This document shows positions 47,003 to 59,333 of a stretch of 64,000 nt of DNA, one piece after another. Numbering within the stretch: position 1 is the first letter of the stretch; the number at the start of each line of letters is the position of its first letter. The position numbers and the translations under genes were made by a program. This stretch comes from Legionella clemsonensis (lineage in GTDB: Bacteria > Pseudomonadota > Gammaproteobacteria > Legionellales > Legionellaceae). The notes beneath the pieces were generated by a model. The model saw only the letters and a program-made list of their open reading frames with translations, was not told where the DNA came from and ran no database searches. The stretch spans positions 2,010,501-2,074,500 of the forward strand of contig NZ_CP016397.1 of the NCBI RefSeq assembly GCF_002240035.1, written 5' to 3'.

Positions 47003-50000
47003 TTAATGAAATTTATTCACTTCGGCTGATTGTAATTCTTCCTCTTCTACAAGAGGGAGGAGGTGTTCCTTTATAAAGCCAATCCGATGTGCCAATGAAC
47101 CTTTACTATTTTGCAGGGGAATACAGCTTAATAGATGTAAGAGATCTTTAATATTATTGATCGCTTTATCTCGGCCTATTTCTTCAATTATTAGTGACAG
47201 CTCTACCACATGGTGTCGCCGCCAGTGGCCATGGAACAAGCGAGAAACGCTTAAATTTGATTTTGTATAATCGTCAAGAAGCGCTCTCGCTTTTGCGAGC
47301 GGATCAGTATGGCTCTCACATATTTTTGTATAAGACGCTGGATAAATAAAAGAGGGAGCCTCCTCTTGTATCTTTGCATCACTGTATACTTTTCCTCGTG
47401 CAACAATTGCTTGCACAGTTTTCGAAACGACTGTCCCTTGTTTTTCTAATTTGTCTTCTTTTGACTGATTTGCAAGAGAAGCTTTATTGACCGCATTTAA
47501 ATGCTGTTTTACTACGCGTAACAGGTCTCGAAAGGTGGGCACAGGTGTTAATTGATATTTTTTTGCCTTTTCGCAACAATAATTAAAAGCCTTGACCAGC
47601 CTATTTACTGTAGACGCTTGCAGCCCTTTCTCTGCTAAAATAGCTTCCATTTCTTCCTCAGGATAAGAGACCATCGTCGCTTTAATCATACGGCGCGATA
47701 ACGCATTCCCTGTTTGTAAACGTCCACCCATGCTTGCTGGATTTTGTGTTCCAATAATTAAAAAGCCAGGGTTTGCAGGACGTTTTCCTTCGGGTGTTTT
47801 TCCCATTAAAAGCGCATTTAAAAGACGCTCCATCATGGGAGAACTGTTTATCTCATCCACCACCACAACAGCACCTTCATCAAATGCCTTTAAGAAAAGA
47901 TTTTTTTTATCCTCAAATTGCATGCTGACGGGCATGCGGTAAAATATTTTTTCTCGCGGTTTTTCTGCTTTAAAAGTAGGGTCAAACTGTACTTCCTGAT
48001 AACCATTTTGAATTAAAACAGCAGTAACAAGTTCACTTTTGCCCGCACCAGGCTCGCCTTCAATAAGAAAGCCATTGATACCGCCATACTTTTGCGCCGC
48101 ATTTTTTCCTTCTCTTCGTAACAAACGTAATTGCAATAACTCATTCAATTGTTGATAGATTGCCTGGCGTGATGCAGTGACTAAAAATGAAGATTTTTTA
48201 TTAGCACTGACCGCTTCCAATGTCTGCTTTATGAAGGGTTCGTAAGGTTTAAACCGTTCTTCAAATTTACTTTGCTTTTCTTTAGGACATAAGGTTTGCC
48301 CTATTACATACGCGTAATGTTCCGCCAGTTCTGCTACCTCAAGTTCAGGGTGTTTTTTATGCGCTGTCAACACAAGCAGTGCCATCATCTGAAGCTCACG
48401 GGGCGAAATTAACACTTCGTCACGGGAATGCTTACAGAGATAGCTGTAAACGGAAAGAATTGGCTCGGCGATATCAAGAACTTCCAGTTCCAAATCAGTC
48501 TGAGTAAAAACTGGTTTAAGTATTTTTTCATAAATAAATTCTTGCGGCATAACCTCAAAAAGAACCGCATTGCCATGGCGTATAAAAAATTGGGATAATT
48601 GTCGCTCCCCACCATAATTTAAAGGATTACCCGCAAACACCACCTTGTGTTTGTCTGTTAAGGGGTAATAGGTTCCATCGATCAGAATGCCTGGAGGATT
48701 AGCAAATAATCCCTCAAATTCACTCCAGTCGCGATTTTCAATATTAGCCTCATCAATAAATATTATTTTTTCAAGGTCAGAGGGGTCGGTAGCCCAGGAT
48801 AAAATTTGTGATTCACCCTGAAACAACTTTCGCTGTTCATTGCACAAGTGCTCTTCTACAAAGGTAGATTTTCCAACAGCAGTTAATCCTGTCAAAAAAG
48901 CATACGGTGCACGCTCGAGCACTTTATTTACCGCTTCAAGACGCTTCTGTATAAAGGCTTCAGCCTTTTCCTTACTTTGGTGGGGCTTAAAACTACCCAG
49001 CTTTATTTTATGATTCAAGCGATACATGCCTTCCCAGGCCCCGTCTGTGGACTGTTCAGGATGAATACAATGATAATCAAGTCTGGCTTTAAGTTGACTT
49101 AAAGGTTCCTTCTCCAATTGTTCTTTAGTCAACACGTCATCAATTACTTCTGGCGTTAAAAGCGCAACGGGTAATAGTTGCATATAGCGTTCCAGACACG
49201 CTTTTTTCTCTTTCACGCTTACTTCATGAGACATTGGCCTTAAATATTGAAAAGCCTGACAGTCGTCACTTACCATAACCAAATGACCCTGTGGCTGTTG
49301 CGATTTTTGTCTTTCAAGGAGCAGTGGTGCTAATGCGTCAGCCAATTCTTTTGAAAATTTTCCTTTTAAGATTACTTTCTTGTTATCGGACAGTGCCGTG
49401 AGCAGCGCCTGCCTCCTTTGTGTAAACTCAAAATGCAGAGTATCCTCATTTAATAACCCTTTCGTCGCTATCAACAAATCAGCAGATTGACACTCGCTGA
49501 TATCAATAACTTGCCAATCGCCTTCCCGATTCAATTGGTCCACGCTACTGTCAACATCTGTACTTTGAATAATCGAGGTGTGGGCAACATGGCCCGTCCA
49601 TAACTTGGGCTCTTCAATGACTTCAGGAGAAAGATTGTCAGATAATTGTTGCGGTATAGTTATCCCTGGTGCCTTATGACAAATAATTTTAACCTGATGT
49701 TTTCGGCAGGTGGTTAAAAATAACGCCCATTCATCTTCTGACAGGTTTGAGGTTAAATTAATTTCTAGAATTTTTCCGGTATTCGATTCTAAAATACCTG
49801 GAAAAAGCTCGAGCGTTTTAGCGTGGTTGTCACAATAGTATTGGGTAAAAAACTGATTCAATTGAGTGGGATTCAACACTATAGCATCTGGTTTAATGTC
49901 TCGCTCGAAATAAATACCAGTTCTTAAAGTCTCCCAATCATAACCTTCACTTTTAACCAGTCTTAAAGTCGGAGGAATGGCTATACAACGCCCTGCATGA

Positions 50001-53000
50001 TTGATTTTGCCGTGTAATTTTGCATGTTGCCAAAAACGAACAAATTTTTCATCTTCCCAAGGAGCGTTTTGCAGCTCAATGACTTTGCCTGAGGCCAATG
50101 CAGCAACAAGCTCTCCTTCTTCAAAATAAAGATTATCTTTCTGAAGAACCCACCGTCCCAAAAGCCTTTCTTCCCAATCTGCTAGATGATAAAGATTTAT
50201 CGTTACTACCTCACTATCGCTTGTCTTTTCAGGGACAACTAACTGAGGTGTAGCCTTGAGCAAGGACTGTGATTCCAATGGACAAGTTTCAACTTTGTCA
50301 AATCGCGAGTAAAAATCTTCACCACGATAAGCCGCTGGTTTAGTGGGATTGATTAAACCAACTACTTTGGTCGACTCTGGTAACAAGGTACCATCGGCCT
50401 TTCTGACATCATCCAATAAACTGTTAAAGCGAATGATGTCTGCTGCAGTAAAATTGGCATAGTTAACCAATAAAACAGGCGATTGATGCGGGTCTTGATG
50501 GGCATTAAGAAAATCATAAAGGGGGCCTCCTGGTCCTTTCTTCACGACACCTTTTAGTCCTTGCCGTTCAACAAATGCTGCTGAGCAAATTAAATCATTG
50601 GGAGAATCAATATAAAAAACAGGACGAGAACTATGCCTGGCGTAGGCCTGAAGAGAAAGTTGCAATGCTTCAAGAGAAGCGTCATCAGCAATTTCAATCA
50701 AATGTTTGCCAATCTCATTGCGTTGAAAAATATGCTGACAATAATGCGTCACAGAGGTAAACTGCGGCTTTCCCTTATTCCAGGTTTCAAGCTGTTTGAT
50801 AAAAATTAATTCTTCTTCCGATTGCAATGTTGGCTTATAAGGGTCATGAAGCGCCAGGTTTGCCTCATAGCCCCCTAAATCGCAGGAATGCCAATGACCA
50901 TTTACATTGACTTCAACATAGGCATGACACCCATTGGTAACAATCCGTACTGGAATTTCCGGATAATGCGCTTCAAGATAGGCTTTAAACGCAACACTAC
51001 GATGGCGACACGCCCCACTTCTTTGGGTTAAAATATAGTGCAAATAGTCTTGTCCACTGGGCTCTTTGGTATCAATTTCAAGTGTTTCCTCGCCAAACTC
51101 TTGAAAATTTTGCACGATTTTTTTTAATTCATCAGGAAGTTGAGGTCGGACAGAAGGAACCTGCAATAAAAAATCAAGTTCTATTTTTTTATTTCCCTTA
51201 GTGGAACGAATGTAGTATTGGTTATCGCGTAATGAATACTGTATTTCAATGTCGTCACCAGAAGGATCAACATGAAAATGAGTCATGCGTTCTTGTGCTG
51301 ATAGAGAAGAAATACTTTGCCATTCTTCCGTTAGTGTTAAGGCTTGTTTCCCGTAAAAACGGGACGCTTCAGGCTCCTTAGGTAATGTTTTTGCCAAAGA
51401 AAAAACATCATGAGAGCATTTCTCTATCTCAACAGGCTTCAGATCAAGATCCCCTGTCTTGTTTAGAATAAAGGCATTTTGTATCTTGCAAGGCGAGGAG
51501 GTGATCTCTAAATCGTTGAAAACATACTGACGGTACAAACTTACATCAGGTATAGGAAGCGATGAATCAACAGGATAAAAAATACGCTCAACATTATAAT
51601 TGGGCTTGTTTAAGCCTTTACTTGTATCAGCATCAATAGCACAGCGAGCATTGGCCTGAGAATAATGGGTAGTACCTGCACTTTTCTCTGGTTTTAGTTG
51701 AGACTTTCTTAATACCGCTTCAGGTAAGGCGCCATGTTCTGCATACTGGCCTAACTTGCGAGTTCTTAACAACTCATCAAGAGCCCTATGTTCGTATAAT
51801 GAGTAATCAATCTGTAATGATTTTAAATTAGGTGCAGCATTTACAAGTCTGATAATTTCATCGTGGGTAATATTGCCCTCACTAATAATAAGGGACTCAA
51901 GTGCAAAGAATTGACCTGAGTCAATTAAAAAAGACCAATCTGTATGAATGTCCCAGGCTTCTAATGATTTAAGAGATCCTGCCTTTGGCCAAATATCTGG
52001 CATTACATAAGGACCATTATTGAATAATTCTAATTTTTCCAAATAGGCAAGTTCTATGGGCCCTAAATCATGTGGGAGTTGCCGTATATCCAAAGATAAT
52101 TCTTTAAGATTTGGCGCTTTTAAAAGAAGCTGGTTGAACTGTTCTCTGGTAAGTATAGCTTCCTGCAAATCAAGCGATTGAAGTTTGGGAAATACCGTCT
52201 GCTCATCCAACTTAAAATCTGCCTGGCAGTGAGATAACTTTAAGTGACGAAGATTAGAAGCAGTAGCCAGTAATTTAACAAGATTTTCTGTTGATATCTT
52301 GCAACTAGTTAAAGATAAGTCGATAAGATTCGGCAACTCCAGCTCAGGCGCTAAATTTTGCTCAATTACCATATCTCTAAGGGTTAACTGAGTTAAGTGC
52401 TTATTGAGTAACAAATAGTTTAAGCTTCCTTCGGATAAATCTACTTTAGTAAGGCTTAAATTTTGCAGATTGGATAACTCTACCTCATCAACTGAAAATG
52501 ACGAGGTATTTAAAAGAGTAAGGGTGGTTATATTAGGCGCACTCAGCAGTAAATTTCTAATAGACTCACCATCAAGCGGAGAATTGTGTAGGGTAAGTTC
52601 TTTTAAGACGCTTAAATTACATTGAGCTATTTTTCCCTCCTGAAGCCCACGACACCCCCAAAGCTTTAAGTATTGAAGATTATTGGAAAGTGACAGAACG
52701 TGATTTAAATCATGTGCTGTTGACTTATCAGCAATTAAGAACACGGTCGATAGCTTTGTAATGTCTGTATTTTTTAATACAAAACCTTCATAAGCTATTT
52801 GTCCCTTCTCTTTAAAACCACTTAAACTAGCCTCTCGGGATAAAAGTAATTTTTCGTAAGCATATTGAAGCATCGCTTCAGGAAAATGCGCTTGTAATTC
52901 CTGGAGCATTTCAAGCGCTGAGTTTGAAAACTCATCAACTACAATAACTTGTATGGGCGGAGTTACATCTTTTAATGTTGCAATGACATTTAATAAACTC

Positions 53001-53506
53001 TCTTTATTAATTTGACTGAGACGAATTGCTTTCAGAGTTTCCTGATTATCTGGATATAACAGGGATTGCAATTGAAAATTATCCAGAATCAAAAAATTAT
53101 TTTTATCAAAATGCTGTTGTTCAGCTCTTTTTAAAATTTGATGGATGCGATGAGGCAGTATTTGATAACTATTGGGCTTGATAAGCAAATTGTCTAAATC
53201 CTCTTGATTCAGAAGGACAATATTTCCTTGATGCCAAATATACAGCTCAAAGCCATCACTCATGAGCTCGTTAAGCTTTTTTATTACCTCTTGCAGTCTT
53301 TCCTCTGACCATTTGCTCATACTCCAATCAGCAAAAAGGAGCTGTTTCTTTTGCAATCGAGCAGATGATTGCGTTAGGCGCCAATAGGGCTGATTTCTAA
53401 GAAGACGATTCAAGTCAGGTTGCCCAATCGGTGCATAACTGTACTCAGTTGCTGTTTGTTGCGCAAGGTTGTAAAAGCTAATGGGATACTGCCGCTCTTT
53501 AAACAT
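47003..53506 (-). CDS. Giant LRR / transglutaminase-like / dual-AAA protein (2167 residues)
   Basis: One uninterrupted frame. About residues 270-620 form an LRR array (repeats such as LSNLQNLSLTKVDLS and TASNLRHLKLSHC). A transglutaminase-like core follows, with apparent catalytic Cys833 (RSGACRHRSVAFKAYL), His861 (NGCHAYVEV) and Asp876 (HSCDLGG). The C-terminal third has two AAA modules of MoxR/midasin (AAA_5) style. Module 1 has GLTAVGKST (Lys1546) and IIFIDEAN. Module 2 has GEPGAGKSEL (Lys1823), AVVVVDEINS and IGTQNPASMGGRL. The C-terminal tail is acidic (LVEEEELQSAE), like an E-block of Dot/Icm substrates. No signal peptide or membrane helix was seen. The function is unknown; a translocated effector or an intracellular sensor/remodelling machine are both possible. 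It is divergent from a cysteine-protease-like gene. Confidence 0.85.
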   Translation of the reverse strand: MFKERQYPISFYNLAQQTATEYSYAPIGQPDLNRLLRNQPYWRLTQSSARLQKKQLLFADWSMSKWSEERLQEVIKKLNELMSDGFELYIWHQGNIVLLNQEDLDNLLIKPNSYQILPHRIHQILKRAEQQHFDKNNFLILDNFQLQSLLYPDNQETLKAIRLSQINKESLLNVIATLKDVTPPIQVIVVDEFSNSALEMLQELQAHFPEAMLQYAYEKLLLSREASLSGFKEKGQIAYEGFVLKNTDITKLSTVFLIADKSTAHDLNHVLSLSNNLQYLKLWGCRGLQEGKIAQCNLSVLKELTLHNSPLDGESIRNLLLSAPNITTLTLLNTSSFSVDEVELSNLQNLSLTKVDLSEGSLNYLLLNKHLTQLTLRDMVIEQNLAPELELPNLIDLSLTSCKISTENLVKLLATASNLRHLKLSHCQADFKLDEQTVFPKLQSLDLQEAILTREQFNQLLLKAPNLKELSLDIRQLPHDLGPIELAYLEKLELFNNGPYVMPDIWPKAGSLKSLEAWDIHTDWSFLIDSGQFFALESLIISEGNITHDEIIRLVNAAPNLKSLQIDYSLYEHRALDELLRTRKLGQYAEHGALPEAVLRKSQLKPEKSAGTTHYSQANARCAIDADTSKGLNKPNYNVERIFYPVDSSLPIPDVSLYRQYVFNDLEITSSPCKIQNAFILNKTGDLDLKPVEIEKCSHDVFSLAKTLPKEPEASRFYGKQALTLTEEWQSISSLSAQERMTHFHVDPSGDDIEIQYSLRDNQYYIRSTKGNKKIELDFLLQVPSVRPQLPDELKKIVQNFQEFGEETLEIDTKEPSGQDYLHYILTQRSGACRHRSVAFKAYLEAHYPEIPVRIVTNGCHAYVEVNVNGHWHSCDLGGYEANLALHDPYKPTLQSEEELIFIKQLETWNKGKPQFTSVTHYCQHIFQRNEIGKHLIEIADDASLEALQLSLQAYARHSSRPVFYIDSPNDLICSAAFVERQGLKGVVKKGPGGPLYDFLNAHQDPHQSPVLLVNYANFTAADIIRFNSLLDDVRKADGTLLPESTKVVGLINPTKPAAYRGEDFYSRFDKVETCPLESQSLLKATPQLVVPEKTSDSEVVTINLYHLADWEERLLGRWVLQKDNLYFEEGELVAALASGKVIELQNAPWEDEKFVRFWQHAKLHGKINHAGRCIAIPPTLRLVKSEGYDWETLRTGIYFERDIKPDAIVLNPTQLNQFFTQYYCDNHAKTLELFPGILESNTGKILEINLTSNLSEDEWALFLTTCRKHQVKIICHKAPGITIPQQLSDNLSPEVIEEPKLWTGHVAHTSIIQSTDVDSSVDQLNREGDWQVIDISECQSADLLIATKGLLNEDTLHFEFTQRRQALLTALSDNKKVILKGKFSKELADALAPLLLERQKSQQPQGHLVMVSDDCQAFQYLRPMSHEVSVKEKKACLERYMQLLPVALLTPEVIDDVLTKEQLEKEPLSQLKARLDYHCIHPEQSTDGAWEGMYRLNHKIKLGSFKPHQSKEKAEAFIQKRLEAVNKVLERAPYAFLTGLTAVGKSTFVEEHLCNEQRKLFQGESQILSWATDPSDLEKIIFIDEANIENRDWSEFEGLFANPPGILIDGTYYPLTDKHKVVFAGNPLNYGGERQLSQFFIRHGNAVLFEVMPQEFIYEKILKPVFTQTDLELEVLDIAEPILSVYSYLCKHSRDEVLISPRELQMMALLVLTAHKKHPELEVAELAEHYAYVIGQTLCPKEKQSKFEERFKPYEPFIKQTLEAVSANKKSSFLVTASRQAIYQQLNELLQLRLLRREGKNAAQKYGGINGFLIEGEPGAGKSELVTAVLIQNGYQEVQFDPTFKAEKPREKIFYRMPVSMQFEDKKNLFLKAFDEGAVVVVDEINSSPMMERLLNALLMGKTPEGKRPANPGFLIIGTQNPASMGGRLQTGNALSRRMIKATMVSYPEEEMEAILAEKGLQASTVNRLVKAFNYCCEKAKKYQLTPVPTFRDLLRVVKQHLNAVNKASLANQSKEDKLEKQGTVVSKTVQAIVARGKVYSDAKIQEEAPSFIYPASYTKICESHTDPLAKARALLDDYTKSNLSVSRLFHGHWRRHHVVELSLIIEEIGRDKAINNIKDLLHLLSCIPLQNSKGSLAHRIGFIKEHLLPLVEEEELQSAEVNKFH

Positions 53507-53652
53507 AATAAATCAAGACAATTTGTATAACTTATAAAATTTTAGATTATTTTATATATTTTATGTGTGTATTTAGATCAAAAATTACCAGTAGAACTAT
53601 GAGCGTCAAACGTGACTATACTAATTAAAATGACTGTTAGAGGTCTCTTACT

Positions 53653-54636
53653 ATGTTTATGGAAATCTCTATAAAGCGAAAGACAGACTTTCCCTTTAAG
53701 CTGATTAATAAAATCGAAAAACGCATTAAAAATCTAACCCAAGAATGTATTCTTAAGGAAGGAGTTGTTGTTCAGTTAAATTTTCAGGAAGATAATATAA
53801 GAGGTGAGGATGCTATAAAGGGTATTGATAATAAAGAAACATTGTTTCTTTTTGAAACTTGCTTGAATTCTATGCTCCGGCATCACAACCTCGAACTCAA
53901 GCATTTCCTGGAATTTAATACTAACTCACTACAACAATTGGATTCTTCAATGGTCAAATTATTACTTGGGGATCCTAACGTGGTTGAACTTCTATCCGAT
54001 AATTGCTTTCAGCAATTACTTACTTTTAGTGAAGAAGTTGCCGAATTTGCTGTTCAGCAAAAACACCTTGGTGAACGTTTAAATCACTTAAACACCAATC
54101 AAAACCAACAGACTTTTCCCAGCTCCTGTGCTGCAAGAGCTATTTTATTAATGATGTACCATACTGGCCATATTAGTGAACAGGACTGTACCCCTGTCAA
54201 GGAATTTGAAATTTATAAATCAATCTGGACAACCCCTGGCGGAATCGCCGATCCAGCGAAGCTGATGTCCTTTCTGGAAAACCATAAACTCAATGTCATT
54301 AGCATTGTCCTCGAGGATCGTGCAGCCGAGACTTTAAAAAATGTTCAAGAAAAAGACCCTACGCTGGTTGCCCCTTATGGAATATTCAAAAATCGGAGTA
54401 AAAAGTTACAGAGTATTCCAACCTCAGAAAAATATACCTTCCCTGCTAACTCAACCGCGCTTGTGATGGTAAGTAGCAAGGATGTGTCAGGTGGTCATCT
54501 GGTTTTCTGTCGTTCTAATAAAGACGGAGAGATTACTATGGTTGATCCATCGTCTGGTGAGACCAGTACCCACAAAAATTTTCATGAATTTATGAAGAAT
54601 AATGATAATCTGGGAGTGCATTTTCAATTTTCATGA
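53653..54636 (+). CDS. Papain/C39-like cysteine protease-like protein (effector candidate)
   Basis: A 327-residue soluble protein with AGAGG before the ATG. The first 150 residues are helical without known motifs. The C-terminal half shows a plausible Cys-His-Asp triad: Cys159 in FPSSCAARAILLMMYHTG, where the Cys starts a helix as in papain-like folds, His282 in SGGHLVFC and Asp298 in MVDPSSGE. Spacing and order fit C39/C70-like peptidases. No signal peptide was seen. It shares a 146-base spacer with the divergent giant LRR-AAA gene, so common regulation is possible. Confidence 0.7.
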   Translation: MFMEISIKRKTDFPFKLINKIEKRIKNLTQECILKEGVVVQLNFQEDNIRGEDAIKGIDNKETLFLFETCLNSMLRHHNLELKHFLEFNTNSLQQLDSSMVKLLLGDPNVVELLSDNCFQQLLTFSEEVAEFAVQQKHLGERLNHLNTNQNQQTFPSSCAARAILLMMYHTGHISEQDCTPVKEFEIYKSIWTTPGGIADPAKLMSFLENHKLNVISIVLEDRAAETLKNVQEKDPTLVAPYGIFKNRSKKLQSIPTSEKYTFPANSTALVMVSSKDVSGGHLVFCRSNKDGEITMVDPSSGETSTHKNFHEFMKNNDNLGVHFQFS

Positions 54637-54740
54637 TAATGAATGAACTTAGTCTGTGTAGGTTGCTTGATCCCTCTATTGAAAATTATGCATGGCTTGT
54701 GTTGGGTCGAAAATGAACCCCACTTACGATTTTGTTTATA

Positions 54741-55216
54741 TTAGTGACTATATACTGTTTTAGCTCTTAACGTGTCGTCAGCCAACAACCTTACCCAAGG
54801 CCACAAAATCATACTGATTGCAGCACTACCAACTGACATTAGGAAGTCCATGCGATAGCCTAAAAAAAGCTCCATAACCAAGATTAACATTTGATAAAGA
54901 AGGCAGAAAAAACCAATTAAAGCCATTTGTTGCCCCATGGAGAAAAAATAGAAACGGCGCGCCTTGTTACTGGCAAGCCAGGTAGTTACAGATAATGCAA
55001 AGGCATGCTCACCAAGCACTGTTGCCAATAACACATCCAGAATTAAGCCAATAATCAAAAGCGTGATCATATTGAAATAATTTGGCAGAAAAAACTGCAA
55101 ATATAAAACCAGCATTAATATCCAGGGTGGTCTTAAGCCAGTGAGTGAATCTGGCAAGGGTAGAATAGTTAACGCAAGAGAGATAAGAACTGCAACCAAT
55201 AAGCGTAAATATAAAT

Positions 55217-55220
<4 letters not shown>
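54741..55220 (-). CDS. mreD: Rod shape-determining protein MreD
   Basis: A 159-residue, very hydrophobic protein with five or six membrane helices, typical of MreD (E. coli 162). It begins four bases inside the mreC stop region (ATGA overlap), the standard mreB-mreC-mreD order. MreD is part of the elongasome that guides lateral wall synthesis. Confidence 0.92.
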
Positions 55221-57242
<2,022 letters not shown>

Positions 57243-57309
57243 CTATTGAAGTGACTTTATAATTAGTCTTTTAAAGCAATTAGTGCAATCTTGTTATAGA
57301 TGGAACTGA

Positions 57310-57332
57310 ATTCCACGCATAAAGCGTGGAAT
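57310..57332. other. Perfect hairpin in the mreB upstream spacer
   Basis: ATTCCACGC-ATAAA-GCGTGGAAT, a nine-base stem with no adjacent T-run. It lies in the 321-base spacer 57153-57473 upstream of mreB. It could be a regulatory site or a small RNA element; the rest of the spacer is AT-rich and shows only the terminator near 57430. Confidence 0.4.
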
Positions 57333-57420
57333 GTAGACATTGTTTTGATAGCACGACTGATTTTTCAGCTGCAGAATAAATTTGCAAAAATAAAAAACAA
57401 TTTTACCGATGATTTCATTT

Positions 57421-57446
57421 AAAATAATGGCGGTTAACTCCGCCAC
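57421..57446 (-). terminator. Rho-independent terminator of the ComEA-like gene
   Basis: Read on the reverse strand, TGGCGG-agttaa-CCGCCA is followed by TTATTTT, about 30 bases after the gene's stop. Confidence 0.75.
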
Positions 57447-57473
57447 TATGCCATAAAATTGTTTTCAGAAAAC

Positions 57474-57794
57474 CTAGTCAAGTGTAAAAACTTCTTGAAG
57501 CTGAGACAAATTGTTCTTTACAAATTGTTTTCCTAATCCTTTCACTTGAGACAATTCTTCAATTGTTTTAAAGCCATGATGTTCTTCACGATAACGAACA
57601 ATGGATTCTGCACGTTTTTTGCCAATTCCTTTTACGGATTTTGCAAGTGTAGCCACATCAGCTTTATTTAAATTAATTTTACCTTGAGAAGTTTTTGTTT
57701 TTGTATAGGTAGGACTAACAGCTTCCATTTTGGCATGAAGAGGAAGAGAGACGATACAAAGTGATAATACAGCAGCAAATAAATTTGCTTTCAT
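57474..57794 (-). CDS. Small helix-hairpin-helix protein, ComEA-like
   Basis: About 106 residues from ATG 57794, which has AAGGAG seven bases upstream; a longer frame to 57842 is not favoured. A signal peptide (LFAAVLSLCIVSLPLHA) is followed by a ComEA-type (HhH)2 domain: INLNKADVATLAKSVKGIGK, then KRAESIVRYREEHHGFKTIE and a final LSQVKGLGKQFVKNN. ComEA binds incoming DNA in the periplasm during natural transformation; several gammaproteobacteria have such soluble forms. No other competence genes are nearby. Confidence 0.88.
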   Translation of the reverse strand: MKANLFAAVLSLCIVSLPLHAKMEAVSPTYTKTKTSQGKINLNKADVATLAKSVKGIGKKRAESIVRYREEHHGFKTIEELSQVKGLGKQFVKNNLSQLQEVFTLD

Positions 57795-57840
57795 TACTAT
57801 TCTCCTTAATTGTTGGACTAAAATGGGACTAGCATTTTCC

Positions 57841-57884
57841 AAAAAAACTTATCCCGCTTCCCTTCTTGCTTACCTGCAAGAAGG
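57841..57884 (-). terminator. Probable terminator after the M20 peptidase gene
   Basis: On the reverse strand CCTTCTTGC-aggtaa-GCAAGAAGG is followed, after 13 bases, by seven Ts. The displaced T-run lowers certainty. Confidence 0.45.
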
Positions 57885-57908
57885 TGAGGAAGTATCGCAA
57901 TATTTTGT

Positions 57909-59333
57909 TTAGCTGTCGAGTGTTATCTGTTTAGAATGTGAATATAGTACGTATGAAACGCAAGCTGTTAATTTTTCTACCATTTCCAAATGTAAAAATT
58001 CATTAGGTCCATGCGCATTGGAATGTGGACCCAAGACTCCTGTAATCATAAATTGAGCATCGGGAAATTTCTCTCCCAACATTCCCATAAAAGGAATAGT
58101 TCCTCCTTCTCCGATATAAGCCGCGGGTTTTTTATAGAATATCATGGAGGCATCATTAGCAGCCTCTTCCAACCACAGAGCCATTTTAGGAGCATTCCAG
58201 CCCACAGCACCATCCTGAATATGAAAAGCGACCTTCGCCTGATAAGGCGGCTCTTCCGTTAACACTCGCTGCAGGGCTGCAGCGGCTTTCTCCGGACAAA
58301 CCAAAGGAGGAAGACGCATTGATAATTTTAGAGAGGTTTTTGGTCGCAGCACATTTCCGGCATCACTAATCAGAGGCAAACCTGTAGCACCAGTTACTGC
58401 GAGCGCAGGACGCCAGGTACGATTTAAAAGAAGCTGTTGCTTGTCTTTAGTAACAGGCTCTACTCCAGGATGGAAAGGTAAACTGGTATAGATTGTTTCG
58501 CCAAGAATTTCCGCACAGGCCGCTGCTTGCTGTATTCGCTCTGGCGGAATATCACAAAATAACTCCTTTAATTTAATTTCACCGCTTATTTCATCTTCAA
58601 TACGACTTATTAATTGTTTCGCGACGCGAAAACTGTCAGCCACCATCCCGCTGGCATATCCTGAATGGATCCCTTCAGTCAGTAACTCAACGGATAACTC
58701 ACCAATTACATTTCCACGCAAAGAGGTAGTCATCCACAGCTGCTCATAATTGCCTGCCCCGGAATCCAGACAAATCACCAGAGAAGGTTCACCAATTTTT
58801 TCTTTTAAGGCATCGATATAAAAAGGTAAATCATAGCTGCCACTCTCTTCGCAAGCTTCAATAATTAACACATAACGAGCATGAGGTAATCCCTGCTCTT
58901 GTAAAGCCCGTATGGCAGTCAGGGAAGCATAGGCTGCATAACCATCGTCGGCCCCCCCACGTCCATAAAGGCGACCCTCTTTAATGACAGGCTTCCAGGG
59001 ATCCAGCCCTTCTTGCCATCCAGTCATCTCCGGTTGTTTGTCCAAATGCCCATAAAGCAATACGGTCTCATTCAGTTGTCCTGGAACTTCCATAAATAAC
59101 AAAGGCGTTCGAGCAGGTAAACGCACAATTTCCAGGGTCATGCCAGTGGGTGAATGGGTTTTGCACCAATGGGCCACATGAGCAACAGCCTGTTCCATGA
59201 ATCCATTTTCTTGCCACTGTTGATCAAAATGCGGTGATTTATTGGGAATCTTGATATAGTCACAAAGACTTGGAAGGATAGTTTCTTGCCACTGCCTACT
59301 TATATAGTCATACAATCTCTGGGGATTCAACAT
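57909..59333 (-). CDS. M20-family metallopeptidase
   Basis: A 474-residue zinc-dependent exopeptidase. Metal and catalytic motifs are LLYGHLDKQPE (His, Asp), GRGGADDGYAAY (bridging Asp), IEACEESGSYDLP (Glu pair) and a late His in GPHSNAHGPNEFL. A dimerisation/lid insertion is present. It resembles M20 dipeptidases acting on short peptides or acylated amino acids. It overlaps murG by 26 bases, so it belongs to the same transcript, though no direct wall role is implied. Confidence 0.9.
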   Translation of the reverse strand: MLNPQRLYDYISRQWQETILPSLCDYIKIPNKSPHFDQQWQENGFMEQAVAHVAHWCKTHSPTGMTLEIVRLPARTPLLFMEVPGQLNETVLLYGHLDKQPEMTGWQEGLDPWKPVIKEGRLYGRGGADDGYAAYASLTAIRALQEQGLPHARYVLIIEACEESGSYDLPFYIDALKEKIGEPSLVICLDSGAGNYEQLWMTTSLRGNVIGELSVELLTEGIHSGYASGMVADSFRVAKQLISRIEDEISGEIKLKELFCDIPPERIQQAAACAEILGETIYTSLPFHPGVEPVTKDKQQLLLNRTWRPALAVTGATGLPLISDAGNVLRPKTSLKLSMRLPPLVCPEKAAAALQRVLTEEPPYQAKVAFHIQDGAVGWNAPKMALWLEEAANDASMIFYKKPAAYIGEGGTIPFMGMLGEKFPDAQFMITGVLGPHSNAHGPNEFLHLEMVEKLTACVSYVLYSHSKQITLDS

